64,000 nt of DNA from Paramicrobacterium agarici (GTDB lineage Bacteria; Actinomycetota; Actinomycetes; Actinomycetales; Microbacteriaceae): NCBI RefSeq assembly GCF_002563955.1, contig NZ_PDJE01000001.1, positions 1,860,001 through 1,924,000 of the forward strand, given 5' to 3'. Position numbers and translations under genes: made by a program. Numbering within the stretch: the first letter of the stretch is position 1; the number at the start of each line of letters is the position of its first letter. Below, in pieces: positions 16,192 to 25,901 of the stretch. Below the pieces are notes generated by a model. The model made no database searches. It saw only the letters and a list, made by a program, of their open reading frames with translations, and was not told the DNA's origin.

Positions 16192-17592
16192 GTGACGCAC
16201 AATCCACTCGCCCCCTCGTGGCTGACCGAGCCCGACGATGCAAACGCGCTCGCGCCAGGGCTCTGGCCGAGGACCGCCGAGCGTGAGTCATCGGGTGAGC
16301 TGCAGATCGGCGGTGTGCCGGCGACGGAGATCGCGCGCCAGTTCGGCACGCCCGTGTACGTGATCGATGAGCGTGAAGCTCGCGAGCGTGCCGACGATGT
16401 CCGCGGCGCGCTGCAGGACGCATTCGAGAAGATCGGCAGCCACACGCACGTGTACTACGCGGGGAAAGCCCTGCTGACGAGCGTCGTCGCGCGCTGGATG
16501 GTCGACGCCGGTTGCCGCATCGACGTGTGCTCGGGCGGAGAACTCGCGGTCGCGCTCGCCGCAGGAGTCGAACCAGGAGATATCGGGTTTCACGGCAACA
16601 ACAAGTCGCTTTCCGAGATCGACCGCGCCGTCGGCTCCGGCGTCGGCACGATCATCATCGACAGCATCCAGGAGATCGGCAGAGTGGCCGAAGCTGCCGC
16701 GCGCCATGGCGTACGGCAGCGCGTTCGCCTGCGCGTGAACAGCGGGGTGCATGCGCACACGCACGAGTTTCTCGCCACGGCGCACGAAGACCAGAAGTTC
16801 GGTCTGTCGCTCGAGGACGCGCCCGACGCGGTGCAGCGCATCCGCCATGCTGAGAGCCTCGAGTTCGTCGGGCTGCACTGCCATATCGGTTCGCAGATCT
16901 TCGGAGCGGGCGGGTTCGCAGAGTCCGCGGCGCGACTGCTCAGCGTGCACAAGGAGCTGTTGCGCGACGGCCCGGTACCCGAGCTCAACCTCGGGGGAGG
17001 CTTCGGAATCGCATATACGAGTGCCGATGCGCCGACGCCCATAAGCGACCTCGCAGACGCCATTGCCGCGATCGTGCGCGATGAATGCGGCAAGCTGCAG
17101 ATTCCCGTTCCCGACATGGCTTTCGAGCCGGGGCGCGCGATCATCGGGACAGCGGGCATCACGCTCTACGAGGCAGGAACGACCAAGCCCGTCACGGTCG
17201 AAACCGCAGAAGGGCCGCACACTCGTCTGTACGTCAGCGTCGACGGCGGAATGAGCGACAACGCTCGCACAGCGCTCTACGACGCGGATTATTCTGTGCG
17301 CATCGCGTCGCGACGCTCTGCCTCGACGCCCGCGCTCGTTCGCATAGCGGGCAAACACTGCGAGTCCGGCGACATCGTCGTGTCCGACGACTACCTACCC
17401 TCCGACGTCAAGCCCGGAGATCTCCTCGCGGTTCCCGCTACCGGCGCGTACTGCTGGTCACTCGCGAGCAATTACAACTACCTGGGACGGCCGCCGATCG
17501 TGGCCGTTCGCGACGGCCACGCGCGTGTGATCGTGCGCGGCGAGACCGAAGCCGACCTCATGGCGCGCGACGCCGGATTGGATGGACGATGA
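16192..17592 (+). CDS. lysA: diaminopimelate decarboxylase
   Basis: This 466-aa fold-III PLP enzyme converts meso-diaminopimelate to L-lysine, the last step of lysine synthesis. The PLP lysine is K92 in YYAGKALLT. Other motifs are HCHIGSQIF, the phosphate-binding LNLGGGFGIAY, EPGRAI and CESGD near the C-terminus, which supplies residues across the dimer interface. GTG 16192 follows an 85-bp gap from the upstream gene. The 3' end overlaps hom in an ATGA junction. Confidence 0.95.
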   Translation: MTHNPLAPSWLTEPDDANALAPGLWPRTAERESSGELQIGGVPATEIARQFGTPVYVIDEREARERADDVRGALQDAFEKIGSHTHVYYAGKALLTSVVARWMVDAGCRIDVCSGGELAVALAAGVEPGDIGFHGNNKSLSEIDRAVGSGVGTIIIDSIQEIGRVAEAAARHGVRQRVRLRVNSGVHAHTHEFLATAHEDQKFGLSLEDAPDAVQRIRHAESLEFVGLHCHIGSQIFGAGGFAESAARLLSVHKELLRDGPVPELNLGGGFGIAYTSADAPTPISDLADAIAAIVRDECGKLQIPVPDMAFEPGRAIIGTAGITLYEAGTTKPVTVETAEGPHTRLYVSVDGGMSDNARTALYDADYSVRIASRRSASTPALVRIAGKHCESGDIVVSDDYLPSDVKPGDLLAVPATGAYCWSLASNYNYLGRPPIVAVRDGHARVIVRGETEADLMARDAGLDGR

Positions 17593-18899
17593 TCGACAGC
17601 CGCACCCTCAGGGTCGCCCTGCTCGGGGCCGGTTCCGTTGGCTCGCAGGTTGCCCGGATGCTGATCGAGAACCGACAGGAGCTCGCCGCTCGCTCCGGAG
17701 CCGATCTCGAGCTCATTGGCATCGCGGTGCGTGATGTCGACGCGAAGAGGGACGTGGAACTGCCACGAGAGTTGTTCACCACAGATGCAGAGTCGCTCAT
17801 TCTCGGGGCGGACATCGTGATCGAGCTCATGGGCGGGATCGAGCCGGCCAAGTCGCACATTCTCGCTGCCGTCAATGCGGGTGCCGACGTCGTCACGGGA
17901 AACAAGGCGCTGCTGGCCGCTCACGGACCCGAACTGTTTGCCGCAGCCGAGCAGGTGGGAGCGGAGATCTCGTACGAGGCATCCGTCGCCGCGGCGATTC
18001 CGATTCTCCGGCCCCTGCGCGACAGCCTCGCCGGCGATAACATCCGCAGTGTTCTCGCGATCGTCAACGGATCTACGAACTTCATTCTCGACCGCATGGA
18101 CCGGTTCGGCGAGACCATGGACGAGGCATCGAAGCTCGCGTTCGAGGCCGGCTATCTCGAAGCGGACCCGACACTGGATGTTGAGGGCTACGATGCCGCG
18201 CAGAAGGTGACGATCCTCGCCGGTCTCGCATTCCACTCGCAGATCGATCCGTCGAAGGTGCACCGAGAGGGCATTACCGACGTCACAGCAGAGCAGATTC
18301 AGGCCGCCCAGTCCGCCGGATACGTGATCAAGCTCCTCGCCGTGGCCGAACGCCTCACAACGGCCGACGGCGAGCACGGCATCTCGGCGCGCGTCTACCC
18401 GGCACTCGTTCCGCGTGAGCATCCGCTCGCCTCGGTGTACGCCGAGAACAACGCCGTATTCGTGGATGCCGAGGCGGCGGGTCCGCTCATGTTCTACGGT
18501 GCTGGTGCAGGCGGCGTGCAGACCGCATCCGCGATTCTCGGAGACGTCGTATCAGCCGCGCGTCGCCATGTCGCCGGCGGACCAGGACTCAACGGATCGA
18601 GTCACGCCGGGCTGCCCCTGCTGCCGATCGACGACGTCATCACGAAGTGCCAGATCAACCTTCGCGTCGAAGACCGCCCCGGCGTGCTCGCCGAGGTGGC
18701 CGGAATCTTCTCCCGCTGCGGCGTGTCTGTGCAGACGGTCGAGCAGACGATCGGCGAAGACGAAGAGGGGCTCGCGACGCTGATCATCGGCACCCACAGG
18801 GCACGCGAGAAGGCGATCCGCGACGTTGTCGACGCTCTGCAAGACGCCAGCGCGACCGATCGGATCGTGAGCGTGCTGCGGGTCGAAGGAGCACAGTAA
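17589..18899 (+). CDS. hom: homoserine dehydrogenase with C-terminal ACT domain
   Basis: This 436-aa enzyme reduces aspartate semialdehyde to homoserine, the branch point toward threonine and methionine. The N-terminal NAD(P) motif is LLGAGSVGSQVA, the conserved substrate region is GSTNFILDRM, and catalytic-region residues follow EAGYLEADPTLDVEGYDA. The C-terminal ACT domain (from NLRVEDRPGVLAEVAGIF, about residues 357-430) implies allosteric control, usually by threonine. The start overlaps the lysA stop (ATGA). The stop overlaps the ATG of a 17-codon mini-ORF (TAATG). Confidence 0.96.
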   Translation: MIDSRTLRVALLGAGSVGSQVARMLIENRQELAARSGADLELIGIAVRDVDAKRDVELPRELFTTDAESLILGADIVIELMGGIEPAKSHILAAVNAGADVVTGNKALLAAHGPELFAAAEQVGAEISYEASVAAAIPILRPLRDSLAGDNIRSVLAIVNGSTNFILDRMDRFGETMDEASKLAFEAGYLEADPTLDVEGYDAAQKVTILAGLAFHSQIDPSKVHREGITDVTAEQIQAAQSAGYVIKLLAVAERLTTADGEHGISARVYPALVPREHPLASVYAENNAVFVDAEAAGPLMFYGAGAGGVQTASAILGDVVSAARRHVAGGPGLNGSSHAGLPLLPIDDVITKCQINLRVEDRPGVLAEVAGIFSRCGVSVQTVEQTIGEDEEGLATLIIGTHRAREKAIRDVVDALQDASATDRIVSVLRVEGAQ

Positions 18900-18952
18900 T
18901 GGCACTCCTCCGGCGCGGCATCGCCGAGCACTATCTCGAGGTGCGCGCGTGA
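18899..18952 (+). CDS. 17-codon mini-ORF in the thrC position, likely thrC deletion remnant
   Basis: The mini-ORF reads MALLRRGIAEHYLEVRA. Its ATG overlaps the hom stop (TAATG) and is preceded by a perfect AAGGAG with 7-nt spacing. Its stop overlaps the thrB start (GTGA), for which GAGG inside the mini-ORF is the ribosome-binding site. Actinobacterial operons usually carry threonine synthase (thrC) between hom and thrB with similar coupling. The RGIAEHY segment is reminiscent of the RGVIxEY N-terminus of that enzyme. I infer an in-frame deletion that kept both coupling junctions. It could instead be a pure coupling peptide; it has no Thr codon, so an attenuator leader is unlikely. Confidence 0.55.
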   Translation: MALLRRGIAEHYLEVRA

Positions 18953-19869
18953 GCGTCGTGGGGCGCCGAGTGGCAGTGAGGGTTCCTGCGACCTCTGCGA
19001 ACCTCGGTCCGGGTTTCGACACTCTGGGGCTGGCGCTCTCCATGTACGACGAGCTGACCGTGACGGCGACCGATCGTCCAGAGGTCACTGTTGCCGTGAC
19101 CGGCGTCGGTGCGGGGGAGGTCGCGCTCGATGAGACAAATCTCGTCGCGTCGTCGGCCCTCGCCACATTCGCCGCCGTCAGGCAGGAAGCGCCCGGCATG
19201 CACATCGAGGCGCACAACTCGATTCCACACGGTCGGGGCCTGGGATCATCCGGCGCTGCCGTCGTCGCCGGCATCGCTGCCGCGAAGGGTCTGCTTGAGG
19301 GAACAGTCTCGTTCACCGAAGACCTCCTGCTGGGCATCGCCTCGGAGCTTGAGGGTCACCCCGACAACGTTGCGCCGGCGCTTTTCGGAGGTCTCACGAT
19401 CGCGTGGACCGGCGCTGACGGTCCGCGGCACAAGAAGCTCATGCCGCACCGCGGTGTCTCTCCGTTGGTGTTCATTCCCGAGTCGACGCTGTCGACGCGC
19501 CGAGCACGCGAACTGCAGCCCATCAATGTTCCGCACGCCGACGCGGTGTTCAACGTGTCACGGTCTGCTCTGCTCGTTGCTGCCATGCTGCAGAGCCCGG
19601 AACTGCTCTTCCACGCCACCGAGGACAAGCTTCATCAGAGCTACCGTTCGTCGGCGATGCCGGAGACAGCCGATACGATCGCGCTGCTTCGTGCACACGG
19701 GTATCCCGCAGTCGTGTCGGGTGCCGGCCCCTCGATTCTCGTGCTCTGCGATGGCCCGGGGGACCGACTGGAAGCAGCGAGGCTCGTGCAGGGCGAAGCC
19801 GCCATTCCGTGGCGCGCCGAGATGCTCGCCGTCGACTTCAAGGGTGCTACAGTAGTACCGATCCCATAG
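18949..19869 (+). CDS. thrB: homoserine kinase
   Basis: This 306-aa GHMP-family kinase phosphorylates homoserine, the penultimate step of threonine synthesis. The ATP-binding GHMP motif is PHGRGLGSSGAAVVAG at about residues 87-102. The N-terminal VRVPATSANLGPGFDTLG motif and a C-terminal GAGPSILVL motif are both present. GTG 18949 overlaps the mini-ORF stop. Its product, O-phosphohomoserine, needs threonine synthase, which is not in this window. Confidence 0.95.
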   Translation: MSVVGRRVAVRVPATSANLGPGFDTLGLALSMYDELTVTATDRPEVTVAVTGVGAGEVALDETNLVASSALATFAAVRQEAPGMHIEAHNSIPHGRGLGSSGAAVVAGIAAAKGLLEGTVSFTEDLLLGIASELEGHPDNVAPALFGGLTIAWTGADGPRHKKLMPHRGVSPLVFIPESTLSTRRARELQPINVPHADAVFNVSRSALLVAAMLQSPELLFHATEDKLHQSYRSSAMPETADTIALLRAHGYPAVVSGAGPSILVLCDGPGDRLEAARLVQGEAAIPWRAEMLAVDFKGATVVPIP

Positions 19870-19884
19870 GGAAACACCAGTCAC

Positions 19885-19912
19885 GGTGAATCTGACCCTC
19901 GGATCATTCACC
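19885..19912 (+). terminator. weak stem-loop in the thrB-rho gap
   Basis: GGTGAAT (19885-19891) can pair with ATTCACC (19906-19912) around a 14-nt loop. It lies 16 nt after the thrB stop and has no U-tract. It may attenuate readthrough from the threonine operon, or play a role in the rho leader. Confidence 0.3.
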
Positions 19913-20029
19913 AATCACAGTCCTTACCCGTCGTGTTTCGTGTTCTGACATCTCTGGGACATCACAACGGCGTAAGCGGCTCTCCCTGCCCCATCATCGA
20001 TGGACAGGATGAGAAAGGAACACTCCCCA

Positions 20030-22126
20030 GTGACAGACGCAGGAACCCGCGCAGACGGCGCGGCCCGCGGCACGAACCTTCAGACCCTGAAGGTCGCAGA
20101 GCTGCAGAAACTGGCTGCCAGCCTCGGCGTCCAAGGCGCCTCAAAGCTTCGCAAGGGCGAGCTCATCGCCGCGATCTCAGAAAAGCAGGGCAGCGGCAGC
20201 GGGCAGAGTGCACCCGAGGCACAGACGCCCGAGGCACAGACACCCGAGACGCAGACGCCCGAGGTGCAGGCACCCGAAACGCAGACCGAGAAGAAGCGGA
20301 CACCTCGCGGATCTCGACGTGTCTCGACGTCAATCATCGAACCAACCGCGTCGACAGCAGACGACCAGTCCGCCTCGCCGAGCGAGCCCGTGCAGACCAC
20401 GCCAGAGCAGGCCGCCGAGTCGGTGCTCGATGCGCCGTCCGACAGCAGACGCGACAATGGTCAGTCGTCGCAGCCGGCGAACGCCGCGAGCGACAATGGC
20501 GATAACAGCACGTCGGAAGCTGCCGCGAGCGACGCGCAGCGCGAGGCTCGTGACGGAGGCGACCAGCGCGACAAGAAAAACGGCAAGCGCAACGGGCGCC
20601 GTCGTGGCCGCAAGGGCGACGACGACAGTTCTGGATCGCAGGACACCGGCACTCAGAACGGATCGAAGCCGTCCGAGAGCGAGTCGGCGTCTCCGTCGGG
20701 CGACGACTCGGCATCGGCCGAATCATCGGATTCCGATGCAGACGGCAACGATGATCGCAACCGGGGGCGCAACCGCAACCGGAATCGCAACAATCGCGGT
20801 GACGCGCAGAACGACGACCGCCAGCAGGGCCGCCGTCAGGGCAACGACCGTAACGACGGCAACAAGCAAGACGACCAGGGCGGTCGTGGACGCAATCGTT
20901 ATCGAGACCGCAAGCGTGGTCGCAACGACGAGGTTGAGCCGGAGATCACCGAAGACGACGTGCTCGTCCCGATCGCCGGAATTCTCGACGTTCTCGACAA
21001 CTACGCTTTCGTTCGCACAACCGGCTATCTCCCGGGCGCAAACGACGTTTACGTCTCACTCGGCCAGGTCAAGAAGTACAACCTGCGCAAGGGAGATGCG
21101 ATCGTCGGCGCCGTGCGCCAGCCGCGCGAGGGCGAAAACAACTCGCGCCAGAAGTACAACGCGCTCGTCAAGATCGACACCATCAACGGACAGTCAACGG
21201 ATGACGCATCCGATCGCGTCGAGTTCGGCAAGCTCACGCCGCTCTACCCCCAGGAACGCCTGCGCATGGAGACCGAGCCTGGCAAGCTCACTCAGCGCCT
21301 GATCGACCTCGTCTCGCCTGTCGGCAAGGGACAGCGCGGGCTGATCGTCGCTCCGCCCAAGGCGGGCAAGACGATCGTGCTGCAGCACATCGCGAACGCG
21401 ATCGCGACGAACAATCCCGAGGTGCACCTCATGGTTGTTCTCGTCGACGAGCGTCCCGAAGAGGTCACCGACATGGAGCGCACGGTCAAAGGCGAGGTCA
21501 TCGCCTCGACGTTCGATCGCCCTGCCGAAGACCACACGACGGTTGCTGAGCTTGCGATTGAGCGAGCGAAGCGGCTCGTCGAGCTCGGGCACGATGTCGT
21601 CGTGCTGCTCGACTCGATCACGCGTCTGGGGCGCGCCTACAACATCTCTGCACCGACGAGCGGACGAGTTCTCTCCGGCGGAGTCGACGCCGCAGCGCTC
21701 TACCCGCCGAAGCGGTTCTTCGGCGCCGCGCGCAATATCGAGAACGGCGGCTCGCTCACGATTCTCGCGACAGCCCTCGTCGAGACGGGATCGAAGATGG
21801 ACGAGGTCATCTTCGAGGAGTTCAAGGGAACGGGCAACTCCGAGTTGCGCCTCTCGCGCCAGCTCGCCGACAAGCGCATCTTCCCGGCGATCGACGTGAA
21901 CGCGTCGTCGACGCGGCGTGAAGAAATGCTTCTCGGTCAGGACGAAGTCAAGGTTACGTGGAAGCTCCGCCGTGCCCTGGCAGGACTCGACACGCAGCAG
22001 GCGCTCGAGGTCGTGCTCGGCAAGCTCAAGGAGACTTCGTCGAACGTTGAGTTCCTCGTGCAGATGCAGAAGTCGATCCCTCAGCCCGGGACGAACGGTC
22101 ACGGGCATGAGCGCGACCACCGTTAG
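20030..22126 (+). CDS. rho: transcription termination factor Rho
   Basis: This 698-aa hexameric RNA helicase terminates transcription. It is much longer than the roughly 420 aa of E. coli Rho because of a disordered insertion (about residues 55-305) between the N-terminal Rho_N helix bundle ([14 protein letters not shown]) and the RNA-binding cold-shock domain. The insertion starts with five 15-bp repeats and ends in an Arg/Asn/Asp/Gly-rich tract, a pattern known in high-GC Gram-positive Rho. The Walker A is [12 protein letters not shown] and the secondary RNA-binding Q/R-loop region lies around [22 protein letters not shown] 20030 is preferred over ATG 20000 because AGAAAGGAA lies about 9 nt upstream. 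Confidence 0.95.
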   Translation: MTDAGTRADGAARGTNLQTLKVAELQKLAASLGVQGASKLRKGELIAAISEKQGSGSGQSAPEAQTPEAQTPETQTPEVQAPETQTEKKRTPRGSRRVSTSIIEPTASTADDQSASPSEPVQTTPEQAAESVLDAPSDSRRDNGQSSQPANAASDNGDNSTSEAAASDAQREARDGGDQRDKKNGKRNGRRRGRKGDDDSSGSQDTGTQNGSKPSESESASPSGDDSASAESSDSDADGNDDRNRGRNRNRNRNNRGDAQNDDRQQGRRQGNDRNDGNKQDDQGGRGRNRYRDRKRGRNDEVEPEITEDDVLVPIAGILDVLDNYAFVRTTGYLPGANDVYVSLGQVKKYNLRKGDAIVGAVRQPREGENNSRQKYNALVKIDTINGQSTDDASDRVEFGKLTPLYPQERLRMETEPGKLTQRLIDLVSPVGKGQRGLIVAPPKAGKTIVLQHIANAIATNNPEVHLMVVLVDERPEEVTDMERTVKGEVIASTFDRPAEDHTTVAELAIERAKRLVELGHDVVVLLDSITRLGRAYNISAPTSGRVLSGGVDAAALYPPKRFFGAARNIENGGSLTILATALVETGSKMDEVIFEEFKGTGNSELRLSRQLADKRIFPAIDVNASSTRREEMLLGQDEVKVTWKLRRALAGLDTQQALEVVLGKLKETSSNVEFLVQMQKSIPQPGTNGHGHERDHR
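20213..20287 (+). repeat. five tandem imperfect 15-bp repeats inside rho
   Basis: Units of the form CCCGAGGCACAGACG start at 20213, 20228, 20243, 20258 and 20273. They encode [20 protein letters not shown] and PETQT. Being in-frame multiples of 15 bp, changes in copy number would keep rho open. Confidence 0.9.
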
Positions 22127-22136
22127 CTGATTGTCG

Positions 22137-22188
22137 AACCCGTCTGTTCCGCGTGCCTACGATAGAAGGGCGCGGAACAGACGGGTTT
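22137..22188 (+). terminator. intrinsic terminator after rho
   Basis: The arm 22137-22153 (AACCCGTCTGTTCCGCG) pairs with 22171-22187, giving about 17 bp around a 17-nt loop and followed by TTTTC. It separates rho from prfA and is the best canonical intrinsic terminator in the window, except for its long loop. Confidence 0.75.
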
Positions 22189-22225
22189 TCGTCGGTGCAC
22201 TCGAACTCACGAAACGGAATACGCA

Positions 22226-23305
22226 ATGTTTGAATCAGTCTCAGCGCTGATCGATGAGCACGCAGACCTTCAAGAGCAGCTCGCTGACCCGGCCGTGCAC
22301 GCTGACCCGGCGCGATCGCGAAAGATCAACCGACGGTACTCGGAACTGTCGAAGATCCTCGCATCCCACGCGGCGTGGACGCGTGCCCAAGACGACCTCG
22401 CAGCGGCGAAGGAGCTTGCAAAAGAGGACGAGGCCTTTGCCGACGAGGTGCCCGCGCTCGAGGAAGAGCTTACGGAGGCAGAAGAGAAGCTGCGCAGGCT
22501 GCTTGTGCCGCGCGATCCCGACGACGGGCGTGACGTGATCATGGAGATCAAGGGCGGTGAGGGCGGTGCCGAGAGCGCGCTCTTCGCCTCGGACCTCCTG
22601 CGCATGTATCTGCACTACGCCGAGTCGAAGGGGTGGAAGACAGAGCTTCTCGAACGCGATGAGTCCGACCTCGGCGGCTACAAGAACGTTCAGGTCGCCA
22701 TCAAGGGGTCGTCGAACGATCCCGCGGAGGGCGTCTGGGCTCATTTGAAGTACGAAGGCGGTGTGCACCGCGTTCAGCGGGTGCCCGTCACGGAGTCGCA
22801 AGGTCGCATCCACACGTCGACGACAGGCGTGCTCGTCTTCCCCGAAGTCGACGAGCCAGAAGAAGTCGAGATCAGCCAGAACGACATTCGCGTTGATGTG
22901 TTCCGCTCATCGGGGCCAGGTGGCCAATCTGTGAACACCACGGACTCCGCCGTTCGAATCACTCACGTTCCCACGGGCATCGTCGTCTCGATGCAGAACG
23001 AGAAGAGCCAGATTCAGAACCGTGAGGCGGCGATGCGCGTGCTCAGGGCGCGCCTGCTGGCGAAGCAGCAGGAAGAGCTGGATGCTGCGGCCTCCGACGC
23101 GCGCAAGAGCCAGATCCGCACCATGGACCGTTCCGAGCGCATTCGCACATATAACTTTCCCGAGAACCGCATCGCGGATCACCGGACGGGATACAAGGCG
23201 TACAACCTCGACCACGTGATGAATGGCGATCTCGACTCGGTCATCGAGTCGTGCATCCAGTCGGACGAGGAAGCGCGTCTCGCCGAACTCGGCGACAACG
23301 CCTGA
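22226..23305 (+). CDS. prfA: peptide chain release factor 1
   Basis: This 359-aa factor recognises UAA and UAG and triggers release of the nascent peptide. The GGQ motif is present in [15 protein letters not shown] (about residues 231-233); its glutamine is the methylation target of PrmC, encoded nearby. The stop-codon recognition tripeptide region reads [14 protein letters not shown] (PVT in place of E. coli PAT). Length and domain order are normal. It follows rho as in most actinobacteria, but here cysK-cysE lies between it and prmC. Confidence 0.96.
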   Translation: MFESVSALIDEHADLQEQLADPAVHADPARSRKINRRYSELSKILASHAAWTRAQDDLAAAKELAKEDEAFADEVPALEEELTEAEEKLRRLLVPRDPDDGRDVIMEIKGGEGGAESALFASDLLRMYLHYAESKGWKTELLERDESDLGGYKNVQVAIKGSSNDPAEGVWAHLKYEGGVHRVQRVPVTESQGRIHTSTTGVLVFPEVDEPEEVEISQNDIRVDVFRSSGPGGQSVNTTDSAVRITHVPTGIVVSMQNEKSQIQNREAAMRVLRARLLAKQQEELDAAASDARKSQIRTMDRSERIRTYNFPENRIADHRTGYKAYNLDHVMNGDLDSVIESCIQSDEEARLAELGDNA

Positions 23306-23374
23306 CGCGCGCACCTCGCCCGTTCCGTCTCGTGCATTGGGCTTGCTTTAGCGGATGAGACGTCGTCGAACGAG

Positions 23375-23938
23375 CTAGATGTGGTAGTCCGGCTCGGCAA
23401 GCCCGTAGTGCTGTCCGGCAACACGGGGCCGCGCCGTGGCTGGTACTCCGACGACGATCGAGCGCGGCGGAGCATCCTTTGTCACGACGGCGTTCGCGCC
23501 GATAATGCATCCTCCACCGATGACGACGGGGCCGAGCACTTTCGCGCCGGCTCCCACCGTCACACCGTCGCCCAGCGTCGGGTGACGTTTGCCTTTGCCG
23601 CCGCCTTTGCCTCCAAGAGTCACGCCATGGTAGAGCATGACATCGTCGCCCACTTCGGCGGTTTCGCCGATCACGACGCCCATTCCGTGATCGATGAACA
23701 CTCTGCGGCCAAGCCGCGCGCCCGGGTGAATCTCGATTCCCGTCGCTGCCCGGGCGAGCTGAGACCCGACGCGAGCGGCGAGTCGAAAGCCGTTCTGCCA
23801 GAGCCGATGATTCAGCCTGTACCACCAGATCGCGTGCAGACCGGAGTACACCACGGCGATCTCGAATGCGCCGCGCGCGGCAGGATCATGCACTCGAGCC
23901 GCCGTGATGTCCTCACGGATGCGGGACAAGAACGCCAT
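23375..23938 (-). CDS. cysE: serine O-acetyltransferase
   Basis: This 187-aa enzyme makes O-acetylserine from serine and acetyl-CoA, the first committed step of cysteine synthesis. It is the short Gram-positive form. A compact helical N-terminus is followed by a left-handed beta-helix of hexapeptide repeats from about residue 65 ([20 protein letters not shown]). The catalytic His lies in HGVTLGG and the acetyl-CoA region near [10 protein letters not shown]. It starts 2 nt after the cysK stop, so the two genes form an operon. Confidence 0.93.
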   Translation of the reverse strand: MAFLSRIREDITAARVHDPAARGAFEIAVVYSGLHAIWWYRLNHRLWQNGFRLAARVGSQLARAATGIEIHPGARLGRRVFIDHGMGVVIGETAEVGDDVMLYHGVTLGGKGGGKGKRHPTLGDGVTVGAGAKVLGPVVIGGGCIIGANAVVTKDAPPRSIVVGVPATARPRVAGQHYGLAEPDYHI

Positions 23939-23940
23939 CG

Positions 23941-24879
23941 TCAGTCGCGGAGGTCCTCGTAGAGGAACGTAGACAGGTAGCGCTCACCGAAGTCGGGAAC
24001 GACAACGACGATGTTCTTTCCCTCGTTCTCTGGGCGCGCCGCGACCTGAAGAGCCGCCCACACGGCCGCACCCGACGAGATCCCTCCAAGGATGCCGTCA
24101 TCCGTCGCGAGCGTGCGCGCTGTCTTCACCGCGTCATCGACGTCGACGGTCATGACCTCGTCATAGATGTCGGTGTCGAGAATGCCGGGGACGAAGTTCG
24201 CGCCGAGACCCTGAATCTTGTGGGGGCCGGCTTTGCCGCCGCTGAGAATGGGGGAATCGGCCGGCTCGACGGCGACGATCTGAATCTCGGGATTGTGAGC
24301 CTTGAGCGCTTGTCCCGCGCCCGTGATCGTCCCGCCCGTTCCGACGCCCGACACGAGAATGTCGACATTTCCGTCGGTGTCGCGCCAGATCTCTTCACCG
24401 GTCGTCGTGCGATGAATATCGGCGTTCGCCTGGTTCTCGAACTGGCGCGCGAGAATAGCGCCGTCGGTCTCGGCCGCGATCTCTTCTGCTTTCGCGACAG
24501 CACCGCGCATGCCGTCTGCGGGATCGGTGAGCACGAGTTCAGCACCGAAGGCGCGCAGGAGGACCCGGCGCTCCATGCTCATCGACGAGGGCATCGTGAG
24601 CACGACTCGGTATCCGCGGGCAGCGCCAGCAGCAGCGAGCGCAATGCCGGTGTTGCCGCTGGTTCCTTCGACGATCGTTCCCCCCGGCTTGAGATCTCCC
24701 GACGCTTCCGCCGCGTCGAGAATGGCGATGCCGATTCGGTCTTTCACGCTGCCAGCCGGGTTGTAGAACTCGAGTTTGGCGTGCACGTTCGCGGAGACGC
24801 CGCTCGCGGTGCGCCCCAGCGTGACGAGCGGAGTGTTTCCGAACGCTTCGGTGATGTTCGCGTGGATCTTTCCGGTCAC
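23941..24879 (-). CDS. cysK: cysteine synthase A (O-acetylserine sulfhydrylase)
   Basis: This 312-aa fold-II PLP enzyme replaces the acetyl group of O-acetylserine with sulfide to make cysteine. The PLP lysine is K46 in [11 protein letters not shown], the substrate-binding loop is [12 protein letters not shown], and [10 protein letters not shown] binds the cofactor phosphate. GTG at 24879 has AAGGAG 7 nt upstream; a TTG at 24894 overlaps that ribosome-binding site and is rejected. The C-terminus ends FLYEDLRD. CysK and CysE normally form a regulatory complex, and here they are adjacent. Confidence 0.95.
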   Translation of the reverse strand: MTGKIHANITEAFGNTPLVTLGRTASGVSANVHAKLEFYNPAGSVKDRIGIAILDAAEASGDLKPGGTIVEGTSGNTGIALAAAGAARGYRVVLTMPSSMSMERRVLLRAFGAELVLTDPADGMRGAVAKAEEIAAETDGAILARQFENQANADIHRTTTGEEIWRDTDGNVDILVSGVGTGGTITGAGQALKAHNPEIQIVAVEPADSPILSGGKAGPHKIQGLGANFVPGILDTDIYDEVMTVDVDDAVKTARTLATDDGILGGISSGAAVWAALQVAARPENEGKNIVVVVPDFGERYLSTFLYEDLRD

Positions 24880-25026
24880 GAATCTCTCCTTCAATGCTTT
24901 TAGCTACAAGTTAAATGCGTGTTGTGTCGAGACTAGTCGCACCCGGTGTCGACATGGCAACTGTGACGGCGAGGGTTGCGCACGCGGCTAGGATTGTGGC
25001 ACTGACCATCCCTCGCGAAAGCCGCT

Positions 25027-25899
25027 ATGCCGACATCGAGTCCCACTGTGCCCGACGTTCTCGACGCTGCCGAAGCGGTGCTCGCGCGATCGGGAATCCT
25101 CGCACCCGATGTCGATTCAGAGCTGATCGTCGGACACGTGCTCGGTCTCGGCCGCGGCGAAGTCCAGGCGGCGCGGCTGACCGGTCGACGGCTGCATCCC
25201 CGCGATGCGGCGCTCATCGCTGAACTGGCTGACAGGAGAGCGACTCGAGAGCCAGTGCAGCACATCACCGGAGTTGCCGGGTTCAGGAGCCTCGAGCTCA
25301 GCGTCGGGCCGGGAGTCTTCGTTCCGCGGCCAGAGACCGAGCAGGTTACGCAGATCGCGATCGATGCTCTTCTCGCCGTTCCCGCCCCGTCACCTCTTGC
25401 CGTCGACCTCGGTACCGGAAGCGGAGCGATCGCGCTGTCACTCGCGAAAGAGGTTCCGGCTGCTCGCGTCTTCGGCGTCGAGAACTCGGTCGATGCATTC
25501 CTCTGGGCCGTCGAGAACTCGCGGCGGGTCGGCGCAGCGAATGCGTCGATCATCTTCGACGATCTCGCTCACGCTCTTCCCGAGCTTGACGGAACAGTTT
25601 CGGTCGTGATCTCGAACCCGCCGTACGTGCCGGACGCCGCGGTGCCGATCGACCCGGAGGTTCGGTTGTTCGACCCCGCTGCCGCTCTCTACGGCGGGGA
25701 GGACGGGCTCGATGTTGTCCGCGTGCTCTCGCAGGCGGCGGCTCGTCTGCTGCAGCCGGGAGGAACGCTCGTGATCGAGCATGGTGAGCTTCAGGGCGCA
25801 TCCATCCGTTCGATCCTGTCGGCCGACGGCTGGCGCGCACCCGCGACCTTCCCCGACTACACCATGCGCGATCGGGCCACGACGGCGATTCGCTCGTAG
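25027..25899 (+). CDS. prmC: peptide chain release factor N5-glutamine methyltransferase
   Basis: This 290-aa SAM-dependent methyltransferase modifies the Gln of the GGQ motif of release factors. The catalytic NPPY motif is at about 197-200 (SNPPYVPD). The SAM motif AVDLGTGSGAIALSLA lies near residue 125, and PRPETEQ precedes it. An N-terminal helical domain for release-factor recognition is present. It is two genes away from its substrate prfA because the cysK-cysE operon lies between them. Confidence 0.94.
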   Translation: MPTSSPTVPDVLDAAEAVLARSGILAPDVDSELIVGHVLGLGRGEVQAARLTGRRLHPRDAALIAELADRRATREPVQHITGVAGFRSLELSVGPGVFVPRPETEQVTQIAIDALLAVPAPSPLAVDLGTGSGAIALSLAKEVPAARVFGVENSVDAFLWAVENSRRVGAANASIIFDDLAHALPELDGTVSVVISNPPYVPDAAVPIDPEVRLFDPAAALYGGEDGLDVVRVLSQAAARLLQPGGTLVIEHGELQGASIRSILSADGWRAPATFPDYTMRDRATTAIRS

Positions 25900-25901
25900 C
25901 G

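Noticed and set aside
17085..17588. N-terminal extension of the hom frame over lysA
   Set aside because: The conserved Rossmann motif starts right after the ATG at 17589, which overlaps the lysA stop. The upstream part is Arg-rich shadow sequence.
18899..18952. Threonine attenuator leader peptide
   Set aside because: The mini-ORF has no Thr codon and only one Ile codon, and no terminator hairpin follows before thrB.
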